Source of the DNA: Epiperipatus broadwayi
Lineage: Eukaryota; Onychophora; Udeonychophora; Euonychophora; Peripatidae
Assembly: GCA_028023455.1 (NCBI GenBank)
Contig: JAQFVV010000031.1
Location: forward strand, 4,218,001-4,282,000
DNA length: 64,000 nt
Direction of reading: 5' to 3'
Below are positions 47,832 through 59,741 of the stretch, in pieces. The notes under the pieces are model-generated. The model saw only the letters and a list, made by a program, of their open reading frames with translations, made no database searches and was not told where the DNA came from. Position 1 is the stretch's first letter; each line of letters opens with the position of its first letter. The translations under genes and the position numbers were made by a program.

Positions 47832-49532
47832 AATAAAAATTAACTAGTTTTAAGAAAAAATAGTTTTCATATTTATTATGACAAGTTGATACTAGAACTT
47901 TTTTTTCCAGTCATATATTTAAAGCTTTTAAAATGGATACAACTTTGTTCAAAAATCAGAAATAATTTTGTAATAATTTTATTTTATTTTTTAAACAATT
48001 TATTCAATAAAAACTTTACAAAATATTAAACAAAATGATAAACATCAAATTTATTTTTAAAAAGTAACATAACACTTTTAATGTATACATACTTAAAGTT
48101 TTTAAAATTGATATTTTTATAATAAAATCTTCATTATTAGAATGATTTTATAAATTGTATTGTGTTTGCATACACTTATTTTAATGCTTGTGGAAATTTT
48201 GTTAAAAAATGATTTCTGATAACCGCAAAAACTTTGAGAATGAAGCTGTTGATTATCCTTTAATTCTATATTTAATCAAGAAATGCCTAACTTCAATAAA
48301 TAATTTAAAATTATGGATTATCTTAATCTGTACAAATAATGTATTCATAATCATCATTAGCAACCTACTCGTAAATTATTATTGTCATTGTAACTCCAAA
48401 AGAAAAAGAATCGAGGATAAAAATTTAAAGATGAATTTTATGATGATTATACAAATCAAACTGTGATAGAAAAGTGCATCCATATATATCAAATGCTCTC
48501 CTTTACTCTGTTTATTTGATATCTTGCGATGACATCTGGTATCATCTTGGCAGCAAACTTTGCTTAATTATAACTCTTATAGTGTAATTGAAATCTAATT
48601 CTTTCATGGCATGTAAACTCAAGTTCATAATAAAATATCTTTTTTAAGAAGTCTGTAAATTGTTTGTTCACTTTACATGCTTAATTCAATGAAGGTATTT
48701 CTATAGTAGATTAATTAGTATCACATCCAACAAGCTGAAAAATGTACTCACTAGTTTTATGATTTTTCATTATATTTTTAATATACCTTTTTATATTAAG
48801 CTATGTTTATATATATATATAAATTTACATATAAGTTGAGTTGTGCTTAACAGGCTCTTGATAGATTCCACAGGAGGGCAGATACTGGAATAACCTTGAT
48901 ATATGAAAGTTAATTATGGATACTAAGTAAAAAGTAGCTGTCCAAGAGTATCTCCTGCTGCCTTTTAGGATAAGATGCTAGTTTGTTGGTATTGTTTCCA
49001 ATAATCCCTTTTTCTTCTTTAGTCATTTAGTTTAGGGCTCAGCTATCATTAGCCTCTCATGTTATCATTCATTTCTTACACCAATTGTGATAATGGGAAT
49101 TTATTTGCATGCATCCCTATTACTATTTTACAATTACATCCACAGCATTTTTAATTCTCTTTTTCCATTTTTCTTTTTAGCTAAATCTTTGTTAATTAAG
49201 AAAGCAATTGATAGAGATATGCTTAGTAGGTTGGAATTTCTTAGTTATAATCTTTGTTTGAGGCAACACAAACACTAATGAATCAATTTGGAATTACACT
49301 TGAAGTAAGATTTTCAACTGGCAAAGACTCTATGTTTAAGCAGTTTTATTCACGGGATATTCCTGCCTATCACGGAAATGGGAGAGATTTAGAAAATATG
49401 TAGTATAAAAATTGTCTAACTCACAGAGTATTCATTAATTAAAGTGATAGAAATATTCATAATCAGTAATAGTGGTAATACAGGAGTCATTGGAAGTAAT
49501 ATAGATAAACATTATAAATCTTTTTTTTAAAT
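47832..49532. other. Intergenic; possible LINE 5' region
   Basis: No gene recognised. The last few hundred bases (48840-49530) are GC-richer and may be the 5' untranslated region of the LINE that starts near 49533. Confidence 0.35.
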
Positions 49533-52500
49533 ATAGGTATATGGAATGTGCAAACTTTACTTGATGCAAACTATTCAAATGAGACTGGAGAGCAGCATTA
49601 ATGTCTTGGAACTGTCAAGATTTTAGAATGATATAACTGCTCTTACAGAAATTTGTCTTCCAGAAGGAGAAAATTTAATACAATAGGTATATGGGATCAA
49701 ATTTTTTTGGAAAGGCAAATTATTTAATGAAAAGAGAATGCAAAGTATTTGATTTGCGATAAAGCCTTATTTAGTATTTTTTATATAATATATAAAAGTT
49801 CTTTCACTTCTTTTCTTTTTAAATTTTGTTTTATATGAACTTAATGTTAACGTGTTCTTGGAATTCCTCATTCTATCAATAAAAAACCAAGTATTAACAT
49901 TTTCCTTGCACAATGCCACCAGTGTTCATTTTATAGGTGCCTATGCTCCTATATTAATTTCAGAAAATTCAAGAGAAAAAAAAAACTTTTATTTCTTGTT
50001 AGATATCATTATTACTGCAATTCATTAGATCAAAATTTTCTTTTTGGAGACTTTATGCACATGTTGACATTAATAATAGTTCATGGCCAGTGTTGTAAAT
50101 TCAAGGAGTCTGTTGTTGAATTTAAGTCCATTATCTGAATTGACTATCACAAACACTTTGGTTATGCAGAAAATTCCTAGTTAGAAATAACAAATACAAG
50201 AGAAGTTTGAATTATGCAAAGACTTACAAGTGCAGATTATTGGATGGATCAACGATTAGTGTTCTTTATTCTTCAATGTTAAAATGATAGTTGCATTAAA
50301 AAGTAGATCTTATTCCAATCATATTTACAAGAAAATAAATAACTACTATAGTTAACAAATTTTAACAACTATTAAACATTAAAATTGGAAAATTCTTTAA
50401 TTCTCATTACTTTTGCCATCTAGTATGGTATAAGTTTTAGTAATTGATAGATCCCAGATAAAGAGCTCAATAATTTCTTATTCATTGCTATCCTATCCAA
50501 ATATCTCCAGATTAGTTTCTAAATCATGTGAAGTCTTGTTAAGCATGTGAACATTAAAATTGCTAATTTTGATATTCAGGATTGTTATACTGCTGATGCA
50601 TGGAATACTCTTAAGGAATGTATTAAGGATGCAAATGTGTTTTTGCATTCATTAAAAGAAGAATCGTGACTGTTCTTTTGTCATTAATCTTATTATTAGT
50701 TATTTGATTAAAAGGCAATATAATATTCTTTGCTTGACAGAAAAATTAAATGTTAATCTTTATAATAACTTTAGAGATTTGAAGGTAGAAATTTAACGAC
50801 TGACAAAAAGGCTTAAAAATGATTGATGGATTAAAATTGCAAAAATTATACAGACATTCTCTGGTCATGGCCATTTTAAATCAAATGATGCATTGAAAGG
50901 ATCATATAGACCTAAGAAATAATATTGCCTGTATTATATCCAACAATGGAGTACTTTGATCATCTTTTAAATAATGATATAAGAATTGAAATGATAGCTT
51001 TTAATGATATATCCATTTTATTTATTCATTTAGATTTTCACAAAGATATCCAGCTTAGTGAATTCAAAACAGCTTTTTGCAATCTTAAAAATGGAAAGGC
51101 TGCATATCCTAATGAAATGTCTGAAGAAGTTTTAAAAAACATTGAAATTTTTTAGAACTATGTAGATTTATTAAGTTGTGTCATAAGATCTTAGAGATGC
51201 TTCTATTGCTCCAATTTTTTACACATAAAGAAAATAAATAAGACTGCAGTAATTATTGTGGAATATTATTATTATTCACAACAACAAGAGTTATTTTTAA
51301 GGATTTGTTGAATATGTTGCTTCTAGTCATAGATGAATAGTTATCAGAAATTCAGAGTAGTTTCAAAGGATCAAGAAGCACTTGAAAAAATAAATGTAAG
51401 AAAAGTGTCATGAACTTTAAGTTATATATTGCTTTTATTGATTTAGTTAAAGTATTTGACTCAATCAAATAATTCTATGACATTGTTTGAAATCAGTTGG
51501 GGTTATCTGCCAAAGTTTATTCATATTATGCAGCTTCTACATGGTGTAATGAGAGAAAATGTTACTATTTTGGTCAGAAAATCTGATGTAGCTGAAGTGA
51601 AAGTTGCTGTTAAACAAGGATGTGTACTTGCTCCAACATTTTTTTCAATTTTTATGATAGAGATCTTTGGACTTATTTATAGATGGTAATGAAACAAGAA
51701 TCAAGATGCAATACATGTTTGATGGTGGAATTTTTAATTTGAATTGATTATTAAAAATAAGATCTTTTTTTGAATTCTGGATTTACAGTATGCTGATGAT
51801 TTTTCTATTTTTGTCAGTTCAAAGGATGATTTATGGAATTTTTTTAAGTGTCATAGCATCGGCCAGGACGCGAACCCACAACCCAGGCAATTGTCTGCAA
51901 GTGCAAGGCAGTCGCACTGACCTCTTGACCACCAATGCAAGACACTTTATATTTTAAATGCAACATATAAAGACTTTGGTTTATTAATTAATACTTTATC
52001 AACCAATACAGAAAAAAAATCCTCAGCACTTTTTAGTTTGGATGCTTGAGAATGTAGACCAATTTAAATGTATTATTGTTTTATAATTAGAGAGGTGGTC
52101 TTAGATGTTGAGAAACAACACAGAAACTCATTGTACTGCTGCTTTTGCCAAGTTAAATGATAGAGTATTTCATCACAGATAAATAACTCCTGCAACTAAG
52201 TTAGCTGTATATAGAGCTGAAGTTTTAGCTAATTTATTGTGTGGAAGTTAGACTTGGACACTTTTATGATGCAATATGGTTTAAGGAAGGCTTTACAAAA
52301 TTTTAAAAATACAATGGCCAGTTCTTAAAAACAATCAATATATTTTTCATCTTGCTGAGTAAAAACTGTAGCCAACTATTTTAAAATGGCAACCTTTCAT
52401 TGGTAAAACAAATGAGTAATACAATACTTTATAAGAGTATTTTATTGTGAATTTGAGTATAGTTTTTGTGGGAAATGTAGACCTTGTTTAAAGAACTGCA

Positions 52501-52570
52501 ATGCTCATTGTTTCCATTGAGAAGATATGGCAAGAGTAGAATATATTGGAGACCTACAACTAGACATAGT
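49533..52570 (+). mobile_element. Endonuclease-RT LINE, plus strand, decayed
   Basis: Domain order is complete. The APE endonuclease start IGIWNVQTLLDANYSNETG (49533-49590) has the family form GTWNVRTLLD. FLFGDF lies near 50040 (family LGDFNA), then TNTLVMQK. RT motifs follow: LKNGKAAYPNEMSEEVL (51085-51135), VKQGCVLAPTFFSIFM (51607-51655) and YADDFSIFVSSKDDLW (51790-51837, catalytic YADD intact). After a SINE insertion come FGLLINTLSTNTEK and TKLAVYRAEVLANLLCGS (52195-52248). Stops and frameshifts are frequent, so the copy is inactive. The fragments at 18556 and 19866 belong to the same family. Confidence 0.85.
51848..51945 (-). mobile_element. tRNA-derived SINE inside LINE RT
   Basis: Minus-strand copy of the family at 9941-10040. 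A box TGGTCAAGAGG is at 51921-51931 and B box GGTTCGCGTCC at 51866-51876, ending GATGCTATGACA. It interrupts the LINE frame just after YADD...FFKCH, and the frame resumes at ATYKDFGLLIN. Compared with 9941, substitutions are scattered, including the A box, so the copies are independent insertions. Flanking TTTTTAAGTG and ATTTTAAATG may be the target duplication. Confidence 0.82.
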
Positions 52571-52984
52571 TAGAAATCAAACGAAAAAAAAAGAACTTGC
52601 ATGTTTTATATGTGTGTGTATTTGTAGTTTATAGATTGGTTTGTATAGTCATTGCAAAACTCATCTCTAGGGCAGTTTTTTCTCTCTCTTGGAATTGGAA
52701 TGGCTATACTCGTTTACAAGTGGCTCCTGTATATAATAAGTTTATACTTTTATTCATTAATAGTGAAACAATGATTGATAAGAATGGTTTGAAAAGTAAA
52801 TATTTTTGAAAGTTAAATATATTTGTACAAATAGAATCCCAATAATACAGCAAGTTTTACCATCTACATATAATTAGGAAGCTCTTTTACCTTTCATGGT
52901 TACTAGATTTTGTTATATTATCATGAGTTATGATTTGCTTAAGCCTTAAGCAATATTTTATTAAATTTAATCATTATTGTACTT
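52571..52984. other. LINE 3' flank and intergenic DNA
   Basis: No recognised features; the open frame 52597-52809 has no family resemblance. Confidence 0.35.
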
Positions 52985-53375
52985 ATATTCATCAATAGTA
53001 GTCTGTCCCATGGACAGGTTCAGAGAGTAGTCACATCACCAATTCACCCATTTTTCCATTCTGTTCTCTTCATTGCCTAGCTCTTCAACTCCACGTAATT
53101 CTTTCTATCTCTTACATCATCCATCAATGTCAATCTTTTCTATCTTTTCTTCTTGCTTCCACTTACCATTCTCTCCAAAACATCTTTCATTAAACTGTGC
53201 TTTCTTTTTAATATACAGTATATCCAATCCAGTTTCTCTTTCTATTTTTAATTTCCTCACTCAATCTTCTTTTTTCATTTACTCTTTAAAACTTATTCAT
53301 TTGTTATTTATTCATCCAACCGATTTTTCCATTTTTCTCTATTTTCATTTCTCAAAGCCTTCATTTATATTAAAA
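52985..53375 (-). mobile_element. 5'-truncated RTE copy, 3' end only
   Basis: The segment aligns by eye with the 3' end of the LINE at 58411. Both share ATCAATAGTAGTCTGTCC, GACAGGT, AGAGAGTAGTCAC, CATTCTGTTCTCTT-type C-terminal codons and CCAAAACATCTTTCATTAAA, in the same minus-strand orientation. It stops near 53375, so it is a short 5'-truncated insertion typical of target-primed reverse transcription. It is older than 58411 (more changes). Confidence 0.85.
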
Positions 53376-54229
53376 AATTATAATGAACACGGTGCAATAA
53401 ATAAACTATTACATATATTTAAGAAATATTTCTAAATTAAAATGCTTTTTTTTTTCTCTTGCTGCACTTAAAAATTTTAGAATAAGCTTTTTAAATCCTA
53501 AGATGGAATACATGCGTGCGTGTATGTATTAAACTTTGGTTTATCGTTTGTATATTCCTTTTTCCCCTCTTATAATCTATATAATTTTATGATGAGTACG
53601 ATAAAAACTGAAGTCAATAAAAACGCAGGCAGTTTTAATATTTCCAAGTAAACTAGTCAAAGTTATTAATTAGAATTTAGATGCTATCTTTAAATGCTTT
53701 CGATGTCTGTAATTTAAACTTTGTAAGTGTAATTAACCTAATATATTACAATCCTAAAAATAAACCTATTCTTTTGCTTAGAAAATTAATTAAAAAAAAG
53801 TATTAGAAATGCATGTATTTAGATTTTGCTTTACAAACAACCCACGCGTTCTACTTATACATATTCATTTTTAGCTCAAAAATTAGAAAGTTAATTAAAG
53901 AAAGATCAATAAGCCTAACAATTATTAAGGTATAATGTCAGAAAGAAAGAAAACTTATTTAGTGAAAAATCAGTGTAAAAGAATTTTCATCTTATTTAAC
54001 TTTCATTCCATATCCATTTACAGTAATTGTTCTTTGCTAGAGGGTAATATAAGTTTCTTTTATAGATCATTAGCATGGGTATATTGGGCTGATTACAAAA
54101 ACTCACACATAATTGAAATATGCTGAAAACTTCTTTCACTAGTGTGGCAGGAGGAACAGAAACTGGATGTATTAATACAATTTATAAATGAAATCGAATT
54201 TTGAGGAATAAATTATAGCTTAGATATCA
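53376..54229. other. Intergenic DNA
   Basis: Mostly AT-rich; a 63-codon frame at 53935-54126 ends SLAWVYWADYKNSHIIEIC but is not recognised. CGTGCGTGTATGTAT at about 53512 is simple repeat. Confidence 0.35.
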
Positions 54230-54480
54230 TCATCATCATTATCAACTATTATCAATCCACTGCAGGATGAAGGTCTCACCAAGTTTAATCCATTTTCTCC
54301 GATCGTTAGCTTCTCTTCTCCACATCACCCCTGCACACTTTCTTATTTCATTCATCAGTTTTACATGTCGTCTCTTTCTGGGTCTTTTACAATCTCTTGG
54401 AATCCAGTTTAAAATTTCAATTGTCCATCTATTATCATCTCTTCTAGCAATATGTCCAACCCAACTCCACTTCAATCTTT
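54230..54480 (-). mobile_element. RTE 3'-end fragment, second family
   Basis: Minus-strand frame 54475-54242 reads WVGHIARRDDNRWTIEILNW then IPRDCKRPRKRRHVKLMNEI and ends RKWIKLGETFILQWIDNS. This is the C-terminus of RTE-type LINE ORFs (family WAGHxARxxDNRWTxxVxxWxPRDGKR). It is followed by (ATC)n simple repeat at 54228-54240, the usual RTE 3' tail. It matches the family of the old element at 32015-34760 but is much better preserved and strongly 5'-truncated. Confidence 0.9.
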
Positions 54481-55468
54481 TAATTTTTTTATTTTTTTTT
54501 TAAAAAAATAATCATATTTAATATTATATATATCTAAGTGAAGCTTAGCTTAGATTTAAATATTAAATATAATATATGTAGTAGTATGAATTTTTTTAAA
54601 AAAATATTGAATTCTAGATATATGTAGGTGAAAGTGCATAGAAAAGAAATGATTTTGTTTTTCTTATCATTTATATATATATATATTTCCAAATCAGTTT
54701 CACGGGAGAATGATAATTTCTCATTCCACTCATTGTATATTAATCGAGTGGTTTAATGTTCAGTAGTTCATAAGTTTGAGCACTGAAAGTGATAAAGCTG
54801 TCTGCAATCCATGGATCTTGAGCTCCTGAGTCTGCTACTTTTATTACTGCAACAAATCAAGAGTATCACTCACTTCTCCCTCAACTCATGTGCAATGCAT
54901 CTTAGTGATAGTTAAAACATTGCTTTACAGTAAAAGTGAATAACAATTATTTTTGATGAATGTTAAATGAAAAATAATGACAGTCAACCATGCAGAATTT
55001 TATGTCCGATATTATGTAAGACTTTATTTGTCAATATCATTTTGTTGTAAGATGGATAAAGATGCTTATGGATAAGATAGCTTATAACTGTGGTCACCAA
55101 AATATGTGTTGCTTGTTGTAGGATCTTTTAGTATTTTCATCATTAGTTCAAATAGCATAATAAAAGAAAGGCTGCTTTTGTTGAATATTTGCAATCCAGT
55201 GCTACACATTGATGAAGTCCATTAGTGGAGCTACATGAATGATTAATTAGCTATTCTTACATTAGATTAATTGATTTTTTTATATCAATATGAAATTTAA
55301 ATGTAAGCTGGCAATATAATATGTTTTAATCCAAATTTTAATTCATTTTTGCACTTTCATATTACCTGGTATCACTGATCTTCCTATAAAATTTCCATCA
55401 ACTACTTTAAATGTTAAACCACTAAACATCACACGATCACCATTTTTTATGCTTGCTCATAACTATTA
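54481..55468. other. Intergenic DNA
   Basis: AT-rich with a partial inverted repeat at 54495-54610 (TAAGTG/AGCTTAG centre) and an AT dinucleotide run at 54670. No gene recognised. Confidence 0.4.
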
Positions 55469-55472
55469 TTAA

Positions 55473-55680
55473 ACAAGCAAAACTCTTCTATAGTAGTGCC
55501 ACTCAGTGAAGTGCTCTCATATCCAAAGCTCCTCACTGACGAAGGCCACAAGCCAGAAACTAGTCTAACGATGTTGGATGAATAGGCACTAGATAGAGAT
55601 TTTATGCACAAGCTTTCTGGAATCCATTGATTACTCTGGCTTGCACTGAGTGGCACTACTATATGGAGAGTTTTGCCTGT
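55473..55680. mobile_element. Short MITE with TTAA flanks
   Basis: Terminal inverted repeats of about 36 bp: ACAAGCAAAACTC...TAGTAGTGCCACTCAGTG on the left and ACAGGCAAAACTC...TAGTAGTGCCACTCAGTG reading in from the right. TTAA is present at both outer junctions (55469-55472 and 55681-55684), as for piggyBac-type target sites, although the terminal bases do not start CCY. Related interior sequence occurs at 29205-29335. The minus-strand frame over it (55656-55447) is not a gene. Confidence 0.75.
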
Positions 55681-55685
55681 TTAAT

Positions 55686-56190
55686 ACTTTAAATGTTAAA
55701 TAATCAAAAGAAATTTTCATGCAAGTTTTCTGTATAAATGCAATGAGCTATGCTATAATGAATGAATGTAAAATGAAAAATGCTATAACATACACTTTTT
55801 ATAATTAAACCAAAATCCTACAGTGATCACAAATGCTAAAACAAATGGAGAATTGCTTAAGTAGCATGTCCATGCACATAATATTTCACTTAACAGTTTT
55901 AATTCAATTATATGTTTATTGATATATTTTGCTATGACATTATTTTTAATTATGTATTCTGTTTCATACATAATTTTAGTCGTGAGCTGGTTAAGTGAAA
56001 AGTATAGTTAATATAAGCATTAAAAAGAGTCATCAATGAAAAGCAAATTACAAATATTCATGAAATAATAATTTTTATTTTATTCTATTTAAAAGTGTTA
56101 ATCTTTTTTATATATTAATGAAATAGTCCAAAAACTTGAACTGAATCAAGCCACTATGAAAAGTTATAAAGATGGGGATAATAAAACTTT
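55686..56190. other. Intergenic DNA
   Basis: No recognised gene. TACTTTAAATGTTAAA at 55685-55700 repeats a phrase at 55401-55416, on the other side of the MITE. Confidence 0.4.
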
Positions 56191-56827
56191 AATAGCACTA
56201 AGCCAGCTTCGGCAAATTGTCTCCAGAATCATAGTGCAAAAGGAATGAACTATACCATTAACAGGTTCAATATATAAAATTTAGAAAATATGCAAATTAT
56301 TGCAGAAAGAAATGTAAATTTATAAATGTGTTAGATGTTTCATTTTTTTGATAGAGGGACTTTCCTGTTGCTTGAATGCAAGTCCCTTGCAATAACCCAT
56401 ACCTCCTTGAATATTCTTTTTTTGATTATCCCTCTCACTGCAGATGGTCTTGATGTTGGAGGGTGAAAAGATGTCCACCATTACAAGCTTGTGATCAGAA
56501 AAATGGACTTATGTACTTGGTTTTGTTTTGCCTTTTGTAAAGATAGGTGTGCTGAGCAATTCTTGTAAATCTGTTGGCTCAAGATTCCTCATAATACACT
56601 CCACTGCAAGCTGTGGAAGAGCATGAAATTTTATAAACTATTTGGGGAGCGTGTTTGAATGGAGTTTTGTTGTTAAGCAGATTGATAAGAGAAGGAAGTG
56701 ATCTAAAAGCTATTCGAACAATATTTGCACAAATTTTCTGAAATCTTGTTGAAATATTAGGAATATATATATATGTAGGCTAATCCATGGTTAGGGTGGA
56801 TTGTCATTGCTAGGGGCTTTGTTAGTA

Positions 56828-56861
<34 letters not shown>

Positions 56862-57224
56862 TTAATGTAGAATGATTGTAGATAATGTCCATAAGATCTT
56901 TAATGTATTCTTTGATGTCAGATTTTCTATTGGCCTCATATTTACATAGTTTTTTTGTTTCTGTGTAAAAAAACTCTTTAGCACTGCCATTTTGTGTTCA
57001 AATGGAACATTAGATTTGGGATTCAAGGGACCCACAGTCAATCAACAGGAAAGAATCTAGCATTCCTCTATCAAAAAATGGAACATTTGCATTTGACATT
57101 TATAAATTTACATTTCTAAGTGCAATAATTTGCATATTTTCTAACATTTATATATTCATCCTGTTAATGGTGTAGTTCATTCCTTATGCACTATGATTTT
57201 AGTGACAATTTGCTTAGTATTATT
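56191..57224 (-). mobile_element. Penelope-like element with inverted flanks
   Basis: The inverted repeats are about 205 bp: 56191-56395 on the left, 57020-57224 on the right (shared: ATGCAAATTATTGCA, GAACTAYACCATTAACAGG). The region between them, read on the minus strand, encodes a GIY-YIG endonuclease remnant. PLEs carry such a C-terminal GIY-YIG domain and are often flanked by pseudo-LTRs, which can be inverted; the arrangement fits. A TA dinucleotide run is at 56832-56862. The N-terminal RT part is absent. Confidence 0.7.
56380..56760 (-). pseudogene. PLE GIY-YIG endonuclease remnant
   Basis: Minus-strand reading: FRSLPSLINLLNNKTPFKHA, PQIVYKISCSSTACSGVYYE, then a stop, then ANRFTRIAQHTYLYKRQN, a second stop, and a shifted frame with ICSERDNQ. 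This matches Penelope endonuclease spacing: VYKIxCxxCxxxYIGE, RxxxRxxEHxxxY, then SERD. The second motif Tyr is kept (VYYE for YIGE), and His/Glu at the EH step is QH. At least two stops and one frameshift make it a pseudogene. Confidence 0.75.
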
Positions 57225-57439
57225 AAATTTTATTGTACCTATCTATTTAAAAATAACAGTCACCCAATTAAAACAACAGAAAACAACATTAAAAAGTATT
57301 ATAAATAACAAAATAAAAATATTAAATATATAGATATTATCAAAAATAGAAATTAATGAAAACCATTATGCTGTTCTTTTATATAAATTATAATATGTAA
57401 TAAAAATCATATACATATATATATATATTAACAATTACA
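57225..57439. other. Spacer between two palindromes
   Basis: 215 bp of AT-rich sequence with a TA run at about 57415-57430. Confidence 0.5.
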
Positions 57440-58340
57440 CGACTTATGCTTCCATGCCCTTTTCAAATGTTAATCATTTATTTTAATGTTAACCAATTAT
57501 TGCAGATAGAACACCATCTAGTGTTCTATAATGGAAATAAAATAACAATCCTAACAAAATAAAACATCAGTAAAATAGAATAAAATCCTCATATAGAGAT
57601 TCAATATAATTTTAAAGAATGGACTATATATACTATCTTATATAATTTTCCATGCATTTTAATTGACCGGTTGTTAAGTAAATTTATTGAAGTTTTATAA
57701 ATATTCATACAATTATTTATGTTTAATGTAATATGTTTCATATATATTTTTTTTTTTTGATCTTTAATGTAATTTAAAGGTTTAATTGCATTGTTGGGTT
57801 CTGTGGTTCTTACCTTTAACTGTGTCCCTGTATGTCCATAGCAAATCATATTGCAAAGGTTGTATGGTCAAAGAACATAACAATCCAGTTAATAGGCAAA
57901 ATGATAAACCTGCTTTTTACCTTCATTACTTAACATATGGACATAAAATAGATGTTAAAAAATATTAAGCTTTTGAATTACATTAAAGATCCAAAAAGAA
58001 GACAATTAATGAGGCATATTACATTAAGCATAACTTAAATAATTATATGAATATTTATAAAACTTTATTGAATTTAGGCAATTAAAAATGAATGGAAAAT
58101 TATATAAGATTGTATATATAAAGTTATACAATGTATGTATTATTTATTCTGTATATTGTTATATATAGGGAATTCTTTGAAGTTGCATTGGATCTCAATG
58201 ATGATTTTATTCTATTTTACTTATTTTATTATTGTTATTTTACTTCCATTATAGAACACTAGATGGTGGTCTATCTGCAATAATTGGTTAACATTGAAAT
58301 AGATGATTAACATTTGAAAAGGGCATGAAACCATGTGTGA
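57440..58340. mobile_element. Penelope-derived palindrome, 350-bp arms
   Basis: Left arm 57440-57790 and right arm 57967-58340 are inverted copies sharing CATGCCCTTTTCAAATGTTA, TTAACCAATTATTGCA, CACCATCTAGTGTTCTATAA, ATATAATTTTCCAT and AAGTTTTATAAATATTCATA. The spacer is about 175 bp. Each arm ends inward in the same PLE C-terminal coding sequence: minus strand GHTGTQLKVRTTEPNNAIKP then LNYIKDQKKK (57849-57740), and plus strand KPAFYLHYLTYGHKIDVKK then LNYIKDPKRRQLMRHITLS (about 57915-58035). It is therefore two head-to-head PLE 3' ends, not a simple foldback DNA transposon. Confidence 0.8.
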
Positions 58341-58471
58341 AAAAAGGTTTTTATTTCTGAAAAAAAAAGAGGTTTTTTTTATGTATAATTTATTAATAAT
58401 ATATATTTATATCAATCAATCAATAGTAGTCTGTCCAATAGACAGGTCCAGAGAGTAGTCACTACATCAGT

Positions 58472-59299
58472 TCATCCATTCTTCCATTCCATTCTCTTCC
58501 TTGCCCACTTCCTCAATTCCACATAACACCTTCGTATATCATCCAATAATGTCAGTCTCTTCCGTCCTTTCTTTTTATTTCCACTCACCATTCCTTCCAA
58601 AACATCTTTCATTAAACTATAATCTTTTCTTAGTATATGTCCAATCCAGTTTCTCTTTCTCTCTTTGATACTTTCAATCAATCTTCTTTCCTCATTAACT
58701 CTTTTCAAAACTTCTTCATTTGTTATTTTATTCACCCAACTGATTTTTTCCATTTTTCTCCATGTCCACATCTCAAAAGCTTCCAGTCGTTTCTTAATTC
58801 TATTACTCAATGTCCATGTTTCACAACCATACATTAATACACTCCACACATAACATTTAATTAATCTTTTCCTTAATTCTCTTTCCATAGGTCCACAAAA
58901 TATCTTCTTTCTTTTTACAAATGTCACCTTTGCCAATGCTATTCTTCTTTTAACTTCATCTTCACTTCTTCCATCCTCACTCAACCAACAACCCAAATAT
59001 CTAAATCCCTTCACCTGCTGCACCATGTCATCATGGATTCCAATTTGCAGTCTTTTTGCATCTCTCCCTATCCATAAACACTTAGTCTTTTCAATATTAA
59101 TCTTCATTCCATATGCCATACATCCTTCTTCCAATTTATTCAACATATTCTGAAGATCCTTTTCTTCCTCAGCAATAAGAGCCATATCATCTGCAAATCT
59201 TATACACTTTATTACTCTCCCTCCAACATTTGCTCCTCCACAGTCCAAATAATTATTTAGCATATCTTCTAAATAAATATTAAACAAAACAGGTGACAT
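58472..59299 (-). pseudogene. RTE reverse transcriptase C-terminus, 275 codons open
   Basis: A long open frame beginning at MSPVLFNIYLEDML (RT motif B', normally preceded by GVRQGC). It has catalytic RFADDMALIAEE at residues 34-45 (FADD intact), FRYLGCWLSEDGRSEDEVKR (RT motif E region) and VLMYGCETWTLSNRIKKRLE. It continues to NWIGHILRKDYSLMKDVLEG and LLDDIRRCYVELRKWA before TAA. The frame break to 59313 upstream is about 13 bp away, so a single small indel separates the two halves. No stop over 275 codons in AT-rich DNA implies recent insertion. Confidence 0.92.
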
Positions 59300-59312
59300 A
59301 CTACATCCTTGC

Positions 59313-59741
59313 CTAACTCCACTTTCTAATATTCACTTCATCAGTCTCATTACATCCAAATCTAACTTTTATTCTTTGACCATTATACATATTCCATATC
59401 AATCGTCTTTCTTTCCAGAATACTCCTTTATCTCTTAAGATAGACATCAGTTTATTCCAGCTTACTCTATCAAATGCCTTTTCTAAATCTACAAAACATA
59501 TACCAATTCCTTTATCTCTTTCAATATATCTTTCTGCAATTGTCCTAACAATACCAATAGCATCTCTTGTGCTTTTCCCTTTCCGAAAACCAAACTGTTC
59601 TTCAGCAATATAATAGTCAACCTTCCCATAAATCCTTTGAGTTAAAATCCTCAATAACACCTTAGAAACATGAGACAATACACTTATTGTCCTATACTCT
59701 TCACATTTAACAGCTTTCTTCTTTTTAGCAATTGGAATCAC
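59313..59741 (-). pseudogene. RTE reverse transcriptase N-terminal half
   Basis: Frame of 142 codons: MIPIAKKKKAVKCEEYRTIS (family has IxxIYKKGDxxxCxNYRGIS), then LLRILTQRIY and EQFGFRKGKSTRDAI. FVDLEKAFDRVSWNKLM carries motif A Asp (FVD) and the KAFD Asp intact. It ends NIRKWS where the next frame should continue GVRQGC. Together with 59299-58472 it would be a nearly complete RT apart from the junction indel. Confidence 0.92.

Noticed and set aside
53073-53435. 120-codon plus-strand frame
   Set aside because: Antisense shadow of the RTE 3' end at 52985-53375; Ser/Phe/His-rich composition reflects that.
55447-55656. 69-codon minus-strand frame with LSGTTIEEFCLF
   Set aside because: It lies wholly in the MITE 55473-55680 and follows its inverted repeat; not a gene.
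58637-58853. Two plus-strand frames of 62 to 66 codons
   Set aside because: Antisense of the well-supported RT frame 59299-58472.
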